The notes below the pieces were generated by a model. The model saw nothing but the letters and a program-made list of their open reading frames with translations, ran no database searches and was not told the DNA's origin. From positions 100,635 through 137,505 of the forward strand of contig PAOI01000039.1 of assembly GCA_002707985.1 (NCBI GenBank): 36,871 nt of DNA, given 5' to 3'. The stretch's first letter is position 1. Each line of letters opens with the position of its first letter. This stretch comes from Sphingomonas sp. GTDB lineage: Bacteria; Pseudomonadota; Alphaproteobacteria; Sphingomonadales; Sphingomonadaceae. A program made the position numbers and the translations under genes. Below are positions 34,355 to 36,871 of this stretch, in pieces.

Positions 34355-35491
34355 TTAGCGTTTTGCGCCTGGTTGCAGACCATTTTCGTCGAACAATGCG
34401 GTTTCGGGCAGGTCGATCGACGGCGCCGCACCGCCTGCGCTGCGATTGATGCCGAAGACAAAGGCGAGCACCGTCGCGACTGCCATATAGAGGTCGTCGC
34501 GGATCTCCTGCCCTTCGCGGCTGGTATAGTAACAGGCACGTGCCAGCGCCGGATATTCGAGCACGGGCACTGCGAATTCGGCGGCGAGTTCGCGAATCGC
34601 CAAGGCCGTCTGGCCGCGCCCCTTGGCAACCACCACCGGCACCTGATCGGCGCCCTGATCGTAACGCAGCGCGACCGAGAAATGCGTCGGGTTGGTAAGC
34701 ACGACATGCGCGGTCTGCACGCTCTTGCGCAGCCCGCCCTTGACGATTTCGCGCTGGCGCTGGCGCTGCGCCGCCTTGTTTTCGGGCGATCCTTCGCTTT
34801 CCTTATGCTCGTCCTTCACTTCCTGCTTGGTCATTTTCAGCTTCTGCAGGTGGCGGACGATCTGCACCGGCAAGTCGACGCCAGCGATCAGCACCAGCCC
34901 GCCCGCCATCGCAAAGATCAGCGCGACAAATTGGCCGCCGAGCGCGCCGATGGCGCTGTCGATATCCGATGAGACGAGCCCCATCATCGATCCCGTTGCG
35001 CTGTTCAGCATCCATGCGCCGACCGAGACGAGCAGCACCACCTTGAGCAGCGATTTGCCGAGTTCGATCCAGCCATTGGCGCCGAAGATACGCTTGAACC
35101 CCGAAACGGGATTGATCCGCGACCCCTTGGGCGCGATCAGCTTGCCGTTCCAGGTAAGCGCGCCGATCCCGGCCTGACTCGCCACGGCGGCGACCATCAC
35201 CAGCACCAGCAGGCTGGCCAGCGACGGCGCCAGTTTCCACCCCGCTTCGACAAGCGCGCGCCACGGTTCGAAATCCTCGATATCGGCGCGACCAAAGGTG
35301 AAGCTCGCGCGCATCACTTCGCGGCATGCCGACAGCATCGCCGGCCCCATCAGCGCCATCCAGCCGCAGCCCGCCAGCACCACCAGCGCCGCAGCGAAAT
35401 CGCGCGACTTGAGGACATTGCCGTCTTCGCGCGCCTTGCGCCTGCGCTTCGGGGTTGGTGCCTCGGTCTTTTCGCCGAATGATTCCGCCAT
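34355..35491 (-). CDS. flhB: Flagellar export switch protein FlhB
   Basis: This is a 378-residue inner-membrane component of the flagellar type III export gate. After the conserved start EKTEAPTPKRRRKAREDGNV come four TM regions. The cytoplasmic domain carries the self-cleaving NPTH motif (residues 267-270 in HVVLTNPTHFSVALRYD), where the cut between Asn and Pro switches export from rod/hook to filament proteins. The tail ends LQPGAKR. Its ATG shares a base with the fliR stop. Confidence 0.96.
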   Translation of the reverse strand: MAESFGEKTEAPTPKRRRKAREDGNVLKSRDFAAALVVLAGCGWMALMGPAMLSACREVMRASFTFGRADIEDFEPWRALVEAGWKLAPSLASLLVLVMVAAVASQAGIGALTWNGKLIAPKGSRINPVSGFKRIFGANGWIELGKSLLKVVLLVSVGAWMLNSATGSMMGLVSSDIDSAIGALGGQFVALIFAMAGGLVLIAGVDLPVQIVRHLQKLKMTKQEVKDEHKESEGSPENKAAQRQRQREIVKGGLRKSVQTAHVVLTNPTHFSVALRYDQGADQVPVVVAKGRGQTALAIRELAAEFAVPVLEYPALARACYYTSREGQEIRDDLYMAVATVLAFVFGINRSAGGAAPSIDLPETALFDENGLQPGAKR

Positions 35492-36267
35492 CAGCCGAGC
35501 ACCAGCGTCTGCGAAGCTTCGAGCGCTTCATGGATGATGACCTGCAGATAATCGCCCATTGCGGGCAGCGCGATCAGGATCGCGATCACGCCCATCGCCA
35601 GGCTGGCGGGAAGGCCGACTGCGAACAGATTGAGCGCAGGCGCCGATCGCGAGAGCATGCCGACGATCACGTTGACGCAAAGCAGCAGGAAGCCGACCGG
35701 CAGTGCAAGCAGCAGCCCGGCCAGAAACGCATATCCGCCAAACAGCGCGATGTTGAGCAGCCGCTGCGGATTGAGCCACGCTTCGCCCGGCGGCATCAGT
35801 TCATAGCTGCGCACGACCAGATCGACGAGCACGAGATGCCCGTCGACCGAGAGGAACAGGAGCGTCAGCAGCACCGACAGAAACTGGCCGAGCGCCGGAG
35901 TCGATGTCTGGCTTTGCGGATCGACTGCCTGGGCAAAGCCGAGCCCCATCGAAATGCCCATCACTTCGCTGGCGACCAACGGCGCCGAAAAGGCGATTTG
36001 CAGGACGAACCCGATGGCAAGGCCGATCAACGCCTCGGCTGCGACCATCAGCATCGTCGTGATCGAGAAAATCTGTTCGGGCGGCACTACCGGCGCCGCG
36101 TGCATCGTCAGCACGCCGATCGCTCCAGTCAGCGCGATACGCGCGGGCAGCGGCACCGAAACAGCGCTGAACACCGGCGCTGCCAGAAACGCCGCGCCGA
36201 CGCGCACCATCACGAACAGCAACGCCCAGAGCTGCGGCTCGACGGAAAGGCCGAAGCCCATGGTCAT
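35491..36267 (-). CDS. fliR: Flagellar export gate protein FliR
   Basis: This 258-residue, multi-pass protein has features of FliR: VRVGAAFLAAPVFSAVSVPL, PPEQIFSITTMLMVAAEALI, GFVLQIAFSAPLVASEVMG and MGLGFAQAVDPQSQTSTPAL. FliR completes the FliPQR pore of the export gate in the inner membrane. ATG 36267 is used; ATG 36261 two codons on is possible. It follows fliQ after 138 bp that contain a REP-like pair and overlaps flhB by one base. Confidence 0.95.
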   Translation of the reverse strand: MTMGFGLSVEPQLWALLFVMVRVGAAFLAAPVFSAVSVPLPARIALTGAIGVLTMHAAPVVPPEQIFSITTMLMVAAEALIGLAIGFVLQIAFSAPLVASEVMGISMGLGFAQAVDPQSQTSTPALGQFLSVLLTLLFLSVDGHLVLVDLVVRSYELMPPGEAWLNPQRLLNIALFGGYAFLAGLLLALPVGFLLLCVNVIVGMLSRSAPALNLFAVGLPASLAMGVIAILIALPAMGDYLQVIIHEALEASQTLVLG

Positions 36268-36287
36268 ACCAGCAAGCCCCGCTGCCG

Positions 36288-36365
36288 CCGTTCGTCCCGA
36301 GCGCAGTCGAGGGACGTATCGCCGGCGCGCAGCCAGCGTGTCTCGACTTCGCTCGACACGAACGG
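36288..36365. repeat. REP-like inverted pair between fliQ and fliR
   Basis: Two 29-bp units lie head to head: 36288-36316 (begins CCGTTCGTCCCGAGCG, ends AGTCGAGGGACG) and 36337-36365 on the other strand (begins CCGTTCGTGTCGAGCG, ends AGTCGAGACACG). They agree at 24 of 29 positions, each can fold into a bulged hairpin, and they are 20 bp apart. This is the layout of REP/BIME elements. Such CCGTTCG...CGAG...GTCGA palindromes are scattered in sphingomonad genomes. Confidence 0.75.
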
Positions 36366-36405
36366 TTGGTTGTTCGGCAGAAATGGGCTGGCTGGCGGCA
36401 CCAAT

Positions 36406-36675
36406 CTATCGCACCAGCTCGGGAATGCGCGCGAAGATATCGATGGTGAAATCGCTGATCAGCCCCAGGATCATCCCGCCGAAAATGACGATGCTGAAAC
36501 CGACGATCGCCAGTTTCGGGACGAAGGACAAAGTCTGTTCGTTGATCGACGTCGCCGCCTGCACCATGCCGAGCACGAGACCCGAAAGCAGCGCCGGGAT
36601 CAGGATCGGCGCGGATGCCAGCGCCAGCACCCACACGGCCTGCCGCGCGACGGAAAGGAAATAATCGGCGTCCAT
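36406..36675 (-). CDS. fliQ: Flagellar export gate protein FliQ
   Basis: This 89-residue protein has two TM helices (ADYFLSVARQAVWVLALASA; VPKLAIVGFSIVIFGGMILG) joined by the conserved loop VQAATSINEQTLSFVPK. Four copies build part of the FliPQR export pore. The length is exactly that of the family. It lies between fliP and fliR. Confidence 0.96.
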   Translation of the reverse strand: MDADYFLSVARQAVWVLALASAPILIPALLSGLVLGMVQAATSINEQTLSFVPKLAIVGFSIVIFGGMILGLISDFTIDIFARIPELVR

Positions 36676-36705
36676 CAGTGTCTTCCCGGCATTTTTGGGT
36701 GGGGC

Positions 36706-36734
36706 AGCGTTGCGACAGGCTCAGCGCGAAACGG
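36706..36734. repeat. Degenerate REP-like unit between fliP and fliQ
   Basis: GCGACAGGCTCAGCGCGAAA within this segment resembles the second common sphingomonad palindrome type (TCGACAGGCTCAGC...GAACGG) with small changes. It is a single degenerate copy in the 79-bp gap between the fliP stop and the fliQ start. Confidence 0.45.
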
Positions 36735-36754
36735 TGTCGCGATCACAGCGCGGG

Positions 36755-36871
36755 TCATGTGACAAAGCTTGAAGCGAGCGACCCCATCGTCAGCGCCCAT
36801 CCGTCGACCAGGACGAAGAGGAGCAGCTTGAAGGGCAGCGAAATGATCGTCGGCGACATCATCATCATGCC
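36755..36871 (-). CDS. fliP: Flagellar export gate protein FliP, C-terminal end
   Basis: Only the last 38 residues are in the window, ending at the stop 36757-36755. They read [20 protein letters not shown] and then [18 protein letters not shown], the highly conserved last helix and tail of FliP. The 5' part lies beyond the window. It heads the visible flagellar series. Confidence 0.93.
   Translation of the reverse strand, partial: GMMMMSPTIISLPFKLLLFVLVDGWALTMGSLASSFVT

Overview
The window is high-GC, densely packed bacterial DNA. Gene content and protein style point to a flagellated alphaproteobacterium of the Sphingomonadaceae: two large TonB-dependent receptors, a FecI/FecR-type signalling set, the argH/small-lipoprotein/lysA neighbourhood, and REP-like palindromes of the kind common in sphingomonad intergenic DNA. 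The genus cannot be fixed from the sequence alone.

Bases 1-8094 form a C4-dicarboxylate module. A leftward series encodes DctA (inner-membrane symporter), a TonB-dependent outer-membrane receptor and a secreted SGNH-type protein that runs off the window. Divergent from it are dctB (sensor kinase) and dctD (response regulator), with overlapping stop and start codons. The dctA-dctB gap carries two near-identical 18-bp dyads 32 bp apart. DctD is unusual: its GAFTGA loop reads NAFPGA and its Walker B acidic pair is DH, so it probably does not work as a standard sigma-54 activator.

Bases 8171-15295 are a rightward cell-surface-signalling set: an ECF sigma factor, a FecR-like anti-sigma/sensor, a receptor with an N-terminal signalling (STN) domain, and a 1063-residue autotransporter as the last gene. 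A convergent LacI-family regulator follows. Then comes a decayed stretch with a remnant acyl-CoA dehydrogenase whose whole middle is missing.

Bases 17213-24114 hold housekeeping genes: a phospholipase-D/cardiolipin synthase-like protein, rpoZ with a strong bidirectional terminator, rlmE and a ppx/gppA phosphatase in one unit, tRNA-Gln(CTG) with its own promoter, a NatAB-like ABC exporter and a TlpA-like thioredoxin lipoprotein.

Bases 24131-30108 carry argH, an LptM-like lipoprotein, a convergent zinc-ribbon membrane protein, lysA, a siroheme-synthase-like protein with a vestigial methylase end, and a CorA/ZntB-type transporter. Stop/start overlaps show translational coupling within argH-lipoprotein and lysA-cysG-zntB.

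Bases 30083-32484 hold a response regulator with a coiled-coil tail, an NADPH-dependent FMN reductase and an alpha-methylacyl-CoA racemase-like protein lacking two catalytic residues. From 32487 to the end runs a leftward flagellar cluster, fliP-fliQ-fliR-flhB-fliD-fliS, with REP-like palindromes between fliP/fliQ and fliQ/fliR. No intact insertion sequence, prophage or CRISPR array was seen. The best leads for something new are the dctBD/dctA/receptor circuit with its non-canonical activator and the FecIR operon ending in an autotransporter.
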